From NCBI RefSeq assembly GCF_004362805.1, contig NZ_SNYF01000006.1:124001-188000 (forward strand): a stretch of 64,000 bases of DNA, in the 5' to 3' direction. A model generated the notes under the pieces. The model made no database searches. It was not told where the DNA came from and saw only the letters and a program-made list of their open reading frames with translations. Position numbers and translations under genes: made by a program. Shown here in pieces: positions 8,580-17,682 of the stretch (position 1 is the first letter of the stretch; each line of letters starts with the position of its first letter). This DNA comes from Algoriphagus boseongensis. Its GTDB lineage: Bacteria; Bacteroidota; Bacteroidia; Cytophagales; Cyclobacteriaceae.

Positions 8580-10610
8580 ATGAAAAAAAGACTCATTCTC
8601 CTTTTCTTTTGCTTTGGGCTTTTCCCAGCAGTTTTTGCCCAACAAAAATCCAATCTTGAACTCATAGACTTATTTGATCTAGAGTATGTGACCGATCCGG
8701 CTATTTCTCCGGATGGAAGCAAGGTGGTCTATGTCCGCAATTTCAAGGATATCATGACTGATCGGGATTATTCGAATATCTGGATCGCCAATACTGATGG
8801 AAGTCAAAATCGACCCATTACCCAAGGAAACCAGCGGGATTATGCCCCGGTTTGGTCACATGATGGAAGTAAGCTGGCTTTCCTTTCCAATCAGCAAGAT
8901 GAAAAAGTGAAACTTTTCGTCCACTACTTTGACACCAATACTTCTGTTGCACTGACCAATTCCGCCAATCCTCCAGGATCGGTTTCCTGGTCTTATGACA
9001 ACAAAACTTTGGCGTTTACCCAATTTGTCTCAGCTCAGGCAGAATCTCTTTTGAAAATCCCTTCCAAACCTGCTGGTGCGGAGTGGAATGCATCCCCGAT
9101 TTTTATTGACGAAATGGTCTACAGAAATGATGGAGCTGGCTATGCTAAACCTGGAAACAGACAAATTTTTACCATTGGCCTTGATGGAGGCACAGCAAAA
9201 CAATGGACTTCCGACCAACACAACTATGGAAGTCCAATCTGGTCAAAGGATGGAAAGTCTCTTTATTTCTCAGCAAATCTCCACGAAAACGAGGAGTTTG
9301 AACCCTTTAATTCCGAAGTGTATCAACTATTCCTGGGGGATGGTAGAATCAAAGCGCTAACTTCCAGATTCGGTCCGGATGCAGAGCCTGTCCTTTCTCC
9401 AGATGGGAAAATGATCGCTTTCACGGGGTTCGACGATACTTTTCAAGGGTACCGGGTCACCCATTTGTATGTGATGAATGTGGATGGTTCGGGTTTAAAA
9501 AATCTAACGGCAGATTTTGATCGTGACGCGACTAACCCACATTGGGAAGGGAATGGACAGGGAGTTTATTTCCAATATGATGAGCATGGAGACACCAAAG
9601 TAGGCCATGTAGCCCTTACAGGAAAAGTCCGAACTGTGGTCGAGGGACTTGGTGGGTTGGATTTAGGAAGACCTTACAATGTAGGAACCTATTCCGTATC
9701 CAGTACAAACAAAGTTGCTTACACATTAGGCGGACCCGAGCATCCTGCAGATTTAGCCGTCTGGAGTGGTGGTAATTCTACCCGAATCACCGCTTTAAAC
9801 GAGGATGTTTTCTCTTACAGAAAAATCGGAAAAACCGAAGAACTGTGGTGGGAATCCAGCTATGATGGTAGAAAAATTCAGGGCTGGATCGTCACTCCCC
9901 CAGATTTTGATCCAAGCAAAAAATATCCCTTTATCCTGGAAATCCACGGTGGTCCATTTACTATGTACGGGCCGGCCTTTGCTTACGAAATCCAGTCCTA
10001 TGCCGCTGCAGGGTATGTGGTGCTTTACACCAATCCCCGAGGAAGCATTGGCTATGGAGAGGAATTTGGCAATTTGATCCATCACGATTATCCCAATCAC
10101 GACTATGAAGACTTGATGTCAGGTGTGGATGCGGTCATTGAAAAAGGGCACATCGATACGGATAACCTTTTTGTGACCGGAGGATCTGGAGGTGGTGTCT
10201 TGACCGCTTGGATTGTTGGAAAAACCGATCGATTTAAGGCCGCAGTAGTCGCCAAGCCAGTAATCAATTGGACAAGTTTTGTCCTCCATGCAGATATCCC
10301 AATATTAGTTGGCAAGTATTGGTTTGGGACTATGCCATGGGAGGATCAGGAAAACTATTGGAGAAGATCTCCGCTTTCATTGGTTGGAAACGTGAAGACT
10401 CCGACCATGCTTTTGACTGGAGAGCAGGATTTCCGAACGCCTATCTCTGAATCCGAGCAATATTATACCGCACTCAAGCTCCAGGGTGTGGAATCTGCTA
10501 TGGTACGAATCCCAAATGCATCGCATGGATTAGTTAATCGCCCAAGCATGCTGATGAGCAAATCCGGTTCGATTTTGAGTTGGTTCAACCACTATCGGGA
10601 TAAAAAATAA
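8580..10610 (+). CDS. S9 family prolyl oligopeptidase / acylaminoacyl-type peptidase, secreted
   Basis: The 676-aa protein has a Sec signal peptide (cleavage near AVFA|Q, residue 20), an N-terminal beta-propeller of TolB/WD40-like repeats (about 35-390; SPDGSKVVYVRN, SHDGSKLAFLSN, SKDGKSLYFSAN) and a C-terminal alpha/beta-hydrolase domain. The catalytic triad is visible: S536 in GGSGGG, D617 in GEQDFRTP and H649 in NASHGL. The family cleaves short peptides admitted through the propeller, here in the periplasm. The permease directly upstream suggests that products are imported. The length is normal for the family. Confidence 0.94.
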   Translation: MKKRLILLFFCFGLFPAVFAQQKSNLELIDLFDLEYVTDPAISPDGSKVVYVRNFKDIMTDRDYSNIWIANTDGSQNRPITQGNQRDYAPVWSHDGSKLAFLSNQQDEKVKLFVHYFDTNTSVALTNSANPPGSVSWSYDNKTLAFTQFVSAQAESLLKIPSKPAGAEWNASPIFIDEMVYRNDGAGYAKPGNRQIFTIGLDGGTAKQWTSDQHNYGSPIWSKDGKSLYFSANLHENEEFEPFNSEVYQLFLGDGRIKALTSRFGPDAEPVLSPDGKMIAFTGFDDTFQGYRVTHLYVMNVDGSGLKNLTADFDRDATNPHWEGNGQGVYFQYDEHGDTKVGHVALTGKVRTVVEGLGGLDLGRPYNVGTYSVSSTNKVAYTLGGPEHPADLAVWSGGNSTRITALNEDVFSYRKIGKTEELWWESSYDGRKIQGWIVTPPDFDPSKKYPFILEIHGGPFTMYGPAFAYEIQSYAAAGYVVLYTNPRGSIGYGEEFGNLIHHDYPNHDYEDLMSGVDAVIEKGHIDTDNLFVTGGSGGGVLTAWIVGKTDRFKAAVVAKPVINWTSFVLHADIPILVGKYWFGTMPWEDQENYWRRSPLSLVGNVKTPTMLLTGEQDFRTPISESEQYYTALKLQGVESAMVRIPNASHGLVNRPSMLMSKSGSILSWFNHYRDKK

Positions 10611-10636
10611 AGTCATTCATTTAAAATTACCCAGTC

Positions 10637-11170
10637 ATGAAGTCTATCCTATTTTCTGCACTGTTTATCCTTTTCTCGCTTTCTGTCTCGATGGCTCAAA
10701 ATGTAGTCTATCCAATTGTTCAAGGCTATGGGGCGATTGAATTGGTCCCATTTGAAGTTGAAAAAACAGACCCGACTATTTCCTACAAAATCCTGACTGA
10801 GCTCAACTCCGGTTCCAATAAAAAAGATGTAATCTATGACCCCCTGGACTATGCAGCTCGAATGGTAAATGCCTTGGCCTCTGCAGAAATTCCATCTGAA
10901 AAGGTGGAAATGGCGATGGTGATCTATAGTGGGGCTACGTTTACAGTTCTGACAAATGAAGAATACCAAAAGCGATTTGGAATGGACAATCCCAATATCG
11001 AGGTCATCCAAAAGCTAAACGCAGCTGGGGTCAAAATCTACGTATGTGGACAGTCCATGATGAAACAGAACCTGACTCCAGATAAAATCCAGCCGGGATT
11101 AACGATCTCCTCTTCAAGAATCGCCGCTACCGCAGAGTTATTGCACAAGGGGTATTTGTTGATGAATTAA
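10637..11170 (+). CDS. DsrE/DsrF-like family secreted protein
   Basis: The 177-aa product has a Sec signal peptide (cleavage after SMA|Q, residue 20) and a DsrE-like fold. Recognisable parts are MVIYSGATFTVLTNEEYQ, a helix NPNIEVIQKLNAAG, and the family hallmark GVKIYVCGQSMMKQ with a single conserved Cys, then KIQPGLTISSSRIAATAEL. DsrE-like proteins carry or sense sulfur species, but the exported single-Cys versions common in Bacteroidota are not functionally characterised. It lies 27 bp after the S9 peptidase and 12 bp before the NTF2-like gene, apparently in one long transcript. Confidence 0.88.
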   Translation: MKSILFSALFILFSLSVSMAQNVVYPIVQGYGAIELVPFEVEKTDPTISYKILTELNSGSNKKDVIYDPLDYAARMVNALASAEIPSEKVEMAMVIYSGATFTVLTNEEYQKRFGMDNPNIEVIQKLNAAGVKIYVCGQSMMKQNLTPDKIQPGLTISSSRIAATAELLHKGYLLMN

Positions 11171-11182
11171 GCATTCAATTCT

Positions 11183-11656
11183 ATGTTCAAGATTTCCAAA
11201 ATTTTCCTTGGCATTATCCTTTTCGGAGTGGGCTTTCTCTACTCTAGTGCAAGTTTTACTCAGACTCAGGATCCCGAGGTGACAGCCATTCTCGCTCAAA
11301 GGCAAGCTTCCAACAAGGCTCTTCGAAACTTTGATGAAGAACTCAACGATACCTTCATGACTGATGATGTACTGATCACAACCGGCGCTGGCATGCTAAT
11401 CTCCGGAAAGGCTGCATTAGCCAACTATGTCCCGCCAGTTTCTGGCTCCAGAATGTATTGGATACGAACCCCTGATGAAGTTATCGTCAATCCAGAAACC
11501 CAATTGGCCTGGGAAACCGGAACATGGAAAGGCTATGTGGAAGGGTCTGAGAATCCTGTGGTAGGAGGTAAGTATTCTGCTCAATGGACCAAGAAATCGG
11601 GGCTATGGCTTATTCAATCCCAGCTGTTTGTTGCCTTACCCCAATCTTCCAAATGA
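11183..11656 (+). CDS. DUF4440 / SnoaL-like (NTF2-fold) exported protein
   Basis: The 157-aa protein has an N-terminal hydrophobic segment (about 6-24) acting as a signal or anchor, then a cone-shaped NTF2-like domain. Visible elements are a long first helix with ILAQRQASNKALRNFD, FMTDDVLITTGAGMLISGKAAL, a strand pair around WETGTWKGYVEG, and the terminal SAQWTKKSGLWLIQSQLF. DUF4440 proteins are small ligand-binding or isomerase-like folds, and no catalytic residue can be assigned. Its stop codon overlaps the next gene's ATG by 4 nt, which fixes the start of that gene at 11653. Confidence 0.85.
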   Translation: MFKISKIFLGIILFGVGFLYSSASFTQTQDPEVTAILAQRQASNKALRNFDEELNDTFMTDDVLITTGAGMLISGKAALANYVPPVSGSRMYWIRTPDEVIVNPETQLAWETGTWKGYVEGSENPVVGGKYSAQWTKKSGLWLIQSQLFVALPQSSK

Positions 11657-12372
11657 AAAAACAAAAAACGCCCTGGTGGGGAAATTTCAAGGATTTTTTC
11701 CTGCTCTTTTTAGCGGTGTTCTGCGGGTTCCTTGCAGAGAACTATCGGGAATCCTTGAGCAACAAAACCATTGAAAAAGAATTCATGATCTCCTTGGTAG
11801 AGGATCTCAAATCTGACACCGCCAGCCTTAAATCGTACATGGTTTTTAAGAGAACTAAGGGCCATCTCATGGATTCTTTAGCAACTATGTTGGTATCTAA
11901 ACAGCGAAATGAATACGGAAATCAACTTTACTTTTTAGCCAGACAAGTCTTTAATGAAAGCCCCTTTGTCTATTCGGACGGTACCATTCAGCAATTAAAA
12001 AATGCCGGAAATCTTCGTCTGATCAAGAAGCGAGTGGTCGTGGATGAGCTCTTGAAGTATGAAAAAAAGGTCAAGGTTTTGGAAGATTGGGACGAAAATG
12101 ACAACAGGACCAAAACCACATTTCGGGAAATCGCCGGAAGCGTTTTTGACTCACAAAAACTGAATTCCACGATGGATGCCCAAATGAATTTCATCATTCC
12201 CAAGGATAACCCCCAACTAATTACTGATGATTTTCATACCCTGAATGAGTTGGCATTTCAGATTCATTATTTGTCAAAAATGTGTCTGGGAAACAGTAGT
12301 AGGGCGGCTTCACTTCGAGCAGATGCGGAGAATCTAATCAAGCTGATACAGGAAGAATATAAGCTAGACTAG
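11653..12372 (+). CDS. Single-pass membrane protein, distant relative of the DUF6090 array
   Basis: The start at 11653 is chosen over an in-frame ATG at 11584 because it gives the 4-nt overlap with the previous stop and begins directly with the anchor. The 239-aa protein reads MKKQKTPWWGNFKDFF, then a TM helix (about 14-31) ending AENYRES, then an all-helical domain. It follows the plan of the later array: positively charged N-terminus inside, one TM, a helix with LVEDLKSD, and a central LKNAGNLRLI matching the array's SSGxLxLI motif. Function unknown; the C-terminal domain is probably periplasmic. Confidence 0.8.
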   Translation: MKKQKTPWWGNFKDFFLLFLAVFCGFLAENYRESLSNKTIEKEFMISLVEDLKSDTASLKSYMVFKRTKGHLMDSLATMLVSKQRNEYGNQLYFLARQVFNESPFVYSDGTIQQLKNAGNLRLIKKRVVVDELLKYEKKVKVLEDWDENDNRTKTTFREIAGSVFDSQKLNSTMDAQMNFIIPKDNPQLITDDFHTLNELAFQIHYLSKMCLGNSSRAASLRADAENLIKLIQEEYKLD

Positions 12373-12373
12373 C

Positions 12374-13105
12374 ATGGCTAAGAAAAATGAATTTCAAGAA
12401 GCCAAAACCCCAAAAGGGAAAAATCCTAAGCGGTGGCCAAGCTATTTCAAAGAGTTCTTTATGCTCTTTCTGGCCATCATCTTGGGATTTTTTGTGGAAA
12501 ACCAGCGGGAGGCCTATGTCGAACGACAAAGTGCGAAGGTGCTCGCCCAATCCATGTTGGAGGATTTGGAGCGAGACAAAAAAGACCTAGAAGAAGCGAT
12601 CTTGTTTCTTGAAGACAAAGAACAAAAAATCGCTCAATTCATCGAAATGCTTCGCTCTCCCAAAAGTACCTGGGACACTTTGGCCATCTATCAAAGCATG
12701 ACCAAGGTCTTTTCTACCTTCCCCTTTTTGCCAACAGACGGGACATACACTCAAATGAAATCTTCAGGGACACTCCGGTATTTTGATCAGCGATTGGTCA
12801 ACAAGATGAATGCTTACGACAACCAATTGAAGAAAACCCTATTTCGGGACAGTCTCGTCGAACGGGGGGAATGGGAGTTGGTTCCTTTGGCAGGAACTCT
12901 GTTGAATTTCGAGGTGACCGGGGAAATGCGATTTGGGAAAACTCCAACCAAGGAAATGTATCTGAAAATAAAGGATCAAGATACTCTGGATCTTTTCATC
13001 AATAAAATCATGGTGGTCCGTACCATGTCCGGAAGATCTTTACAAGAATATAAAGCTCAGCTCACTTTGGCGAATCAACTGATCTCTTCCTTGGAGTCAA
13101 GGTGA
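12374..13105 (+). CDS. Single-pass membrane protein, paralogue of the preceding gene
   Basis: The 243-aa product starts 1 nt after the preceding stop. Its hydrophilic lysine-rich N-terminus leads into FKEFFMLFLAIILGFFVENQREA, a TM helix of the same type as its neighbour, then MLEDLERDKKDLEE and the central motif MKSSGTLRYF. The two proteins are clear tandem paralogues with strongly diverged C-terminal halves. They form a separate subtype from the array at 16136, lacking the FFRKIRQKLL anchor. Function unknown. Confidence 0.82.
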   Translation: MAKKNEFQEAKTPKGKNPKRWPSYFKEFFMLFLAIILGFFVENQREAYVERQSAKVLAQSMLEDLERDKKDLEEAILFLEDKEQKIAQFIEMLRSPKSTWDTLAIYQSMTKVFSTFPFLPTDGTYTQMKSSGTLRYFDQRLVNKMNAYDNQLKKTLFRDSLVERGEWELVPLAGTLLNFEVTGEMRFGKTPTKEMYLKIKDQDTLDLFINKIMVVRTMSGRSLQEYKAQLTLANQLISSLESR

Positions 13106-13152
13106 TCTCCCAGAAAATGCTGATATTGATAATATTACTTTAAGTCTAAAAG

Positions 13153-13644
13153 ATGATTAACCTAACAATAAACGGAAAAAATTATCCAGTAGAAGCTCCT
13201 CCGGGGATGCCCCTTCTTTGGGTGATCCGTGAGCAATGTGAATTAACCGGAACCAAATATGGCTGTGGAATCGCCCAATGCGGAGCCTGCACTGTCCATG
13301 TAGATGGGCAGCCCATACGTTCCTGTATTACTCCAGCCAGTTCGGTTGAAGGCAAAAACATCACTACCATTGAAGGCCTTGCCCCCAATGAAAATACACT
13401 TCACATCGTCCAGCGAGCCTGGATAGACGAGCAAACTCCCCAATGTGGATATTGCCAATCTGGTCAGATTATGTCTGCTGTGGCTCTTTTAACAGAAAAC
13501 CCATCCCCATCGGATGAAGAAATAGAGCAGGCCATGTCGGGTAATATCTGTCGCTGCGGCATGTATGGCCGAATCAAGTCAGCCATCAAACGAGCCTCCG
13601 AAGCACTTCAGAATTCCTCCACCACAAACCCAATGATCCCATGA
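13153..13644 (+). CDS. 2Fe-2S subunit of a molybdenum hydroxylase (isoquinoline 1-oxidoreductase alpha type)
   Basis: The 163-aa protein is the electron-transfer subunit of a xanthine-oxidase-family enzyme. The first cluster is plant-ferredoxin type with C-x4-C-x2-C-x11-C ([14 protein letters not shown] to RSC). The second has QCGYC and [11 protein letters not shown]. Both clusters appear complete. The length and the absence of an FAD subunit gene fit the two-subunit IorAB arrangement rather than three-subunit CO dehydrogenase-like enzymes. It overlaps the large subunit by 4 nt. The substrate is probably an N-heterocycle or aldehyde and is not deducible. Confidence 0.93.
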   Translation: MINLTINGKNYPVEAPPGMPLLWVIREQCELTGTKYGCGIAQCGACTVHVDGQPIRSCITPASSVEGKNITTIEGLAPNENTLHIVQRAWIDEQTPQCGYCQSGQIMSAVALLTENPSPSDEEIEQAMSGNICRCGMYGRIKSAIKRASEALQNSSTTNPMIP

Positions 13645-15866
13645 AAAAATGGACAAGAAGGGCCTTTATCGGGGCAGGTGTTTTGGCAAGTGGGGCGGTG
13701 ATAATTGGCATCGCCATCCGACCAGGAAATAGAACTTCCAAAGTATCGGGTTTAGTGGCAGAAGAGGGTGAGACTCTAATGAATATCTGGCTGAAAATCT
13801 CTCCGGATAATACCGTTACGGCAATCATTCCCCATGCTGAAATGGGACAAGGAGTGCATACCACCCTGGCTATGATGCTGGCAGACGAAATGGATGCAGA
13901 CTGGTCCAAAGTAAAATTTATGGAGGCTCCAGCTGATAAAGAATACGCTAATTATATCTTGGCTAAAGGTTTTATTGCAGGGGACGCCAATTCCCCAAAG
14001 TTCTTAGAAGAAACGATTGACGGAGTATTCCTAACCGCGGTCAAATCGATGAATTTCCAGATTACAGGAGGTAGCGCCTCGGTAAGATTCACAGGCCAAC
14101 AAGGGATGCGAATTGCAGGAGCAGCCGCCAAGGCCATGCTGCTTCAAGCGGCTTCGGAGACTTGGAAAGTCCCCGTAGAAGAGCTAAAAGCTCAAAATAG
14201 TACCATCTCCCATGCAGCAAGTAATCGAACTGCAACCTTTGCAGAATTAGCTCCAGCTGCTGCAAAAGTCAAAGCTCCAAAACATCCAAGGCTGAAAACT
14301 CAGGATGAATTCACCATCATGGGTACCTCAAAACCGAGATGGGATATTCCAGCCAAGGTCACAGGAGCGGCAAAGTTTGGACTGGATGTGATGGTCCCCG
14401 GAATGAAATATGCCACGATCAAATCAGCCCCGGTTTTTGGAGCCAAGGTGAAATCAGTCGATACCTCTATTCCATCAAATAGTTCAGGTGTCCTTAAAAT
14501 CCTGAATTTGGAAAATGCTGTAGCAGTAATTGCAGAAGGCTTTTGGCAGGCCAAAACTACATTGGACACTCTTCCGATTGAATTTGAATCCACTGAAAAT
14601 GATGGGAAAAGCCAGGAAGATATTTTCAATGAATATCGGCAGGCGATGGATAAAGATTTGGCGGAAGGAAATCTAGATAAGCATTTCAAATCCGGAGATG
14701 CAATGGCTGAATTATCCAAGGCAGAAACACTCATAGAAGCCGAATACCAACTTCCTTTTTTGGCGCACTTCACGATGGAGCCCATGAACTGTACCGCTTG
14801 GGTTCATGATGGCCAATGCGAAATCTGGTGCGGAAGCCAAAATCCTCTCGGGGTAAAAGCAGCTGCCGCGGAAGTTTTGGACATCAAACCCGATCAGGTT
14901 ACCGTTCACAATCAGCTTTTGGGAGGTGGATTTGGCAGAAGGTCGGAGACGGATGTAATCAAGCAGGCTGTTTTGATCGCCAAAGAAGTAGATTATCCAG
15001 TAAAACTCATTTGGTCCCGAGAAGAAGATACCCAACACGATGTGTACCGGGAGGCTATGGTGAGCCGAATGAAAGCTGGATTGGACCAATCAGGCAACCC
15101 GATTGCCTATTCTCACCAGTTTATTTTCAAACATCATCCGGCTGAGGCTGCGGATGTTCCTTATGCTATTCCTAATCAATTGATTCAGTATTCCAGTCCA
15201 GCTTCGCATGTACCTTGGGGTAACTGGAGAAGTGTGGACCATTCTGTTCATGGCTTTTTGACTGAATCCTTTATCGATGAACTGGCCTTTGCTGCCAATC
15301 AAGACCCTTTTACCTATCGAAAAACCCTGAGCAAGAACAACCCAAGATTTCAAAAAGTCTTGGACTTGGCCTACGAAAAATCTAATTGGGGCTCCGCGCT
15401 TCCACCTAATTGGGGAAGAGGGATAGCCATAGCTCAGTCTTTCGGTTCCATTGTAGCTGAGGTAGCAGAAGTAGAAGTAACTATGGAAGGGAAAGTCAAA
15501 GTACATCGGGTGGTATGTGTGGCGGATGCGGGATTTGCGGTTCATCCGGATGGATTCATCGCTCAGATGGAAAGTGGAATTATCTATGGTTTGGCTGCTG
15601 CTATGACCGGAGAAATCACCATCAAAAATGGGGCAGTGGCTCAGAGTAATTTCCATGATTATCCTGTCACGAGAATGAATGAAGCTCCAAAAATTGAGAC
15701 GCATATCATCAATTCGGGAAATCCTCCCGGTGGTGCGGGTGAACCCAGTACCCCTGTGATAGCCCCGGCAGTGACCAATGCAATTTTTAATGCTACTGGA
15801 ATTCGAATCCGTCAGCTACCTATTGCCAAAACTGATTTGAGAGTATCCATCAGACAAACTACCTAA
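13641..15866 (+). CDS. Molybdopterin-binding subunit of xanthine-dehydrogenase-family enzyme (IorB type)
   Basis: The 741-aa catalytic subunit has a twin-arginine signal (TRRAFIGAG, residues 5-13) followed by a hydrophobic stretch, so the folded cofactor-loaded complex, including the small subunit, should be exported by Tat. Family landmarks are [58 protein letters not shown] and [15 protein letters not shown]. The last contains the expected catalytic glutamate, E701. Length is normal for IorB-like subunits. No cytochrome subunit or MoCo insertion factor is nearby. A hairpin lies just after the stop. Confidence 0.94.
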   Translation: MKKWTRRAFIGAGVLASGAVIIGIAIRPGNRTSKVSGLVAEEGETLMNIWLKISPDNTVTAIIPHAEMGQGVHTTLAMMLADEMDADWSKVKFMEAPADKEYANYILAKGFIAGDANSPKFLEETIDGVFLTAVKSMNFQITGGSASVRFTGQQGMRIAGAAAKAMLLQAASETWKVPVEELKAQNSTISHAASNRTATFAELAPAAAKVKAPKHPRLKTQDEFTIMGTSKPRWDIPAKVTGAAKFGLDVMVPGMKYATIKSAPVFGAKVKSVDTSIPSNSSGVLKILNLENAVAVIAEGFWQAKTTLDTLPIEFESTENDGKSQEDIFNEYRQAMDKDLAEGNLDKHFKSGDAMAELSKAETLIEAEYQLPFLAHFTMEPMNCTAWVHDGQCEIWCGSQNPLGVKAAAAEVLDIKPDQVTVHNQLLGGGFGRRSETDVIKQAVLIAKEVDYPVKLIWSREEDTQHDVYREAMVSRMKAGLDQSGNPIAYSHQFIFKHHPAEAADVPYAIPNQLIQYSSPASHVPWGNWRSVDHSVHGFLTESFIDELAFAANQDPFTYRKTLSKNNPRFQKVLDLAYEKSNWGSALPPNWGRGIAIAQSFGSIVAEVAEVEVTMEGKVKVHRVVCVADAGFAVHPDGFIAQMESGIIYGLAAAMTGEITIKNGAVAQSNFHDYPVTRMNEAPKIETHIINSGNPPGGAGEPSTPVIAPAVTNAIFNATGIRIRQLPIAKTDLRVSIRQTT

Positions 15867-15870
15867 TACC

Positions 15871-15891
15871 CCTCCCGAAAGTCTCGGGAGG
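15871..15891 (+). terminator. Perfect 8-bp hairpin after the molybdenum hydroxylase operon
   Basis: The arms CCTCCCGA (15871-15878) and TCGGGAGG (15884-15891) pair perfectly around a 5-nt loop, 4 nt after the stop of the large subunit. The stem is GC-rich but the downstream run is AAAATTTC rather than a U-tract. It may act as an attenuating or mRNA-end-stabilising hairpin rather than a full intrinsic terminator. Confidence 0.5.
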
Positions 15892-15920
15892 AAAATTTCA
15901 AACCCTAAATAAAAGATACT

Positions 15921-16112
15921 ATGGGAATGTTTTGGGACTTAATCCAGCAAAGTGAACTGGAGAATCAAAAAGCAAAAGCCGATACGCTCGAGGCTAGAGT
16001 TGCACTCCTGGAAGAGGAATTAACCAAAACCAAAGCTCTGCTGCTGAAGACGCTAAGAATTTTGGAAGAACGCAGCGGTCAGGATATCGATGGGGATGGA
16101 AAACTGGGATAA
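15921..16112 (+). CDS. Small coiled-coil protein with EF-hand-like C-terminal loop
   Basis: This 63-aa soluble protein has an ATG at 15921 in an A-rich context. Residues 11-50 form a heptad-patterned coiled coil (KADTLEARVALLEEELTKTK). The C-terminus ends DIDGDGKLG, which matches the first half of a calcium-binding DxDxDG loop but has no following helix. It lies 23 bp upstream of the first array gene and is probably its leader cistron or part of the same transcript. I do not recognise a named family. Confidence 0.7.
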   Translation: MGMFWDLIQQSELENQKAKADTLEARVALLEEELTKTKALLLKTLRILEERSGQDIDGDGKLG

Positions 16113-16135
16113 ATCATTTTTCAAAAGGCTGACTT

Positions 16136-16918
16136 ATGGTTTCATTTTTTAGAAAAATCCGCCAAAAACTCCTTCAGCAAAACCGAGTCACCCGATACTT
16201 GGTCTATGCGCTTGGCGAGATTTTACTGGTTACGATTGGGATTTTAATTGCTCTGCAGATCAACACCTGGAATTCAGAACGTCAGGAAAATCAGGAAGAG
16301 ATAAAAACGCTAAAGGCCCTGAAAGTCGATTTCCTTCAGAGTAAAGAGAATGTGGAACGTACGATTTTCAACCAGTCTCGCGTAGTCAATCTCAATTCCA
16401 AACTTTTGAAAGCCTTAATAGAAGAAGACATCAGCCTAAATCCGGATACCTTGGGTATGTATATCTACCGCGGAGCTTTGTCTTATTGGAAAGTAGAGCT
16501 TACTAATGGTACCTATGATGCCTTGATCAGTTCTGGCAAAACAAGCTTGCTCAAAAACGCTCAGCTCAATCGCCATATGGCAGAATACGCTGCCCAATTG
16601 AAGTTTGGGTTTGAGGATGATGATGAAAGTATCGATTTGACTTCTATTTTGGTTGAAAAAGGGGCGGTCTATTCCCCCATTTTAGGAATTGAAATGTTAA
16701 AGGAATTTCAATTTATCAATACCCAAAAGTCGTATACGCCAACCGAATTAGATCGGGCCAAATCACAGCTGATGGAAGATAAATCCTTCATAGGAGTATT
16801 AGCGAAAAAAGCCATTCTGGAAATCAATCGACTAGACTACCATCAACGGATTTTAGCCAAATTAAATGTGCTTTTAGAATTGATTGATCAGGAACTTGAC
16901 CTCAAAGACAAACCCTAA
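16136..16918 (+). CDS. DUF6090-type membrane protein, array copy 1
   Basis: The 260-aa protein has the standard anchor: SFFRKIRQKLLQQNRVTRY, then TM ALGEILLVTIGILIALQIN and NTWNSERQ. By the positive-inside rule the N-terminus is cytoplasmic and the rest periplasmic. The post-TM helix contains LKALKVDFLQSKENVE, and the mid-domain motif is LISSGKTSLL at about residue 131. The C-terminus ends in a helix rich in Leu/Ile and acidic residues. Function unknown. The stop overlaps the next ATG by 1 nt (TAATG). Confidence 0.9.
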   Translation: MVSFFRKIRQKLLQQNRVTRYLVYALGEILLVTIGILIALQINTWNSERQENQEEIKTLKALKVDFLQSKENVERTIFNQSRVVNLNSKLLKALIEEDISLNPDTLGMYIYRGALSYWKVELTNGTYDALISSGKTSLLKNAQLNRHMAEYAAQLKFGFEDDDESIDLTSILVEKGAVYSPILGIEMLKEFQFINTQKSYTPTELDRAKSQLMEDKSFIGVLAKKAILEINRLDYHQRILAKLNVLLELIDQELDLKDKP

Positions 16919-17673
16919 TGCTGACATTTTTTCGAAAAATCCGCCAAAAACTCCTCTCCCAAAATCGGGTGACCAGATACCTTGTTTATGCAATCGGAGA
17001 AATCCTTTTGGTGGTAATAGGTATTCTGATCGCACTTCAAGTCAATAACTGGAATGAACAACGCAAGGCAGCAATCCGATGGAAAACCTACCAAAAACGA
17101 TTCATAGAAGACTTTGAGGTAATTCTGGAGGACACTGAAAATTCTATCCTTGGGAATGAAAAAAACTTGAGGAATTCAATCTTGGTGAAAAACGCACTGG
17201 AATCTAAATACCTACCTGATTCCAGTATAATAAACTTCGAAACCTACCTAGGTCAATATCACCAGTACTACATGACTATGGCCCCCCTCTCTACTTACGA
17301 AGAGATGATCAGTGCAGGAGAACTCAATCTGATTCCAAGTAGCAAGATTAGAGATGCTTTTTCTGGTCTTTCAGGGTATCGAAGTTTCATTATCGAAGTA
17401 AACAAAGCTTACCATGATGCTGAAATCATGAAAACCAGCGAGTTTCAGCGGTATGTTCGATATACCATTCTAAATCCAGGTACGGATTCCAGCAAAGTCA
17501 TCCCTTCTTATGATTTTAATTCTATGGCTGGAGATTCTGTCCTGATCAATAAGGTTTCCCGGCAATCAGTTGCCTGGAATAGTATTTTGGGGATGTTTAA
17601 GGGGTATAAAATGTATGTTTCCGCATTTCGAGATTCGATCCAGTTAAACATAGAAAAAATTGAAATCCCTTAA
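16918..17673 (+). CDS. DUF6090-type membrane protein, array copy 2
   Basis: The 251-aa product has anchor TFFRKIRQKLLSQNRVTRY and TM AIGEILLVVIGILIALQVN, then NWNEQRKA. The variable domain keeps the mid motif as MISAGELNLIPSSKI. It has more Tyr/Ser in the middle (YLGQYHQYYMTM) than its neighbours and lacks the usual leucine-rich C-terminal helix, ending RDSIQLNIEKIEIP. Function unknown. Confidence 0.9.
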   Translation: MLTFFRKIRQKLLSQNRVTRYLVYAIGEILLVVIGILIALQVNNWNEQRKAAIRWKTYQKRFIEDFEVILEDTENSILGNEKNLRNSILVKNALESKYLPDSSIINFETYLGQYHQYYMTMAPLSTYEEMISAGELNLIPSSKIRDAFSGLSGYRSFIIEVNKAYHDAEIMKTSEFQRYVRYTILNPGTDSSKVIPSYDFNSMAGDSVLINKVSRQSVAWNSILGMFKGYKMYVSAFRDSIQLNIEKIEIP

Positions 17674-17682
17674 TCTGGTCCA

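Noticed and set aside
11584..11652. Longer version of the membrane protein starting at ATG 11584
   Set aside because: It would overlap the NTF2-like gene by 73 nt and add a non-conserved leader before the anchor; the 11653 ATG gives the usual 4-nt overlap.
15090..15704. A 204-codon open frame on the minus strand within the molybdenum hydroxylase gene
   Set aside because: It lies wholly opposite well-conserved enzyme sequence and has no recognisable protein features, so it is a shadow frame.
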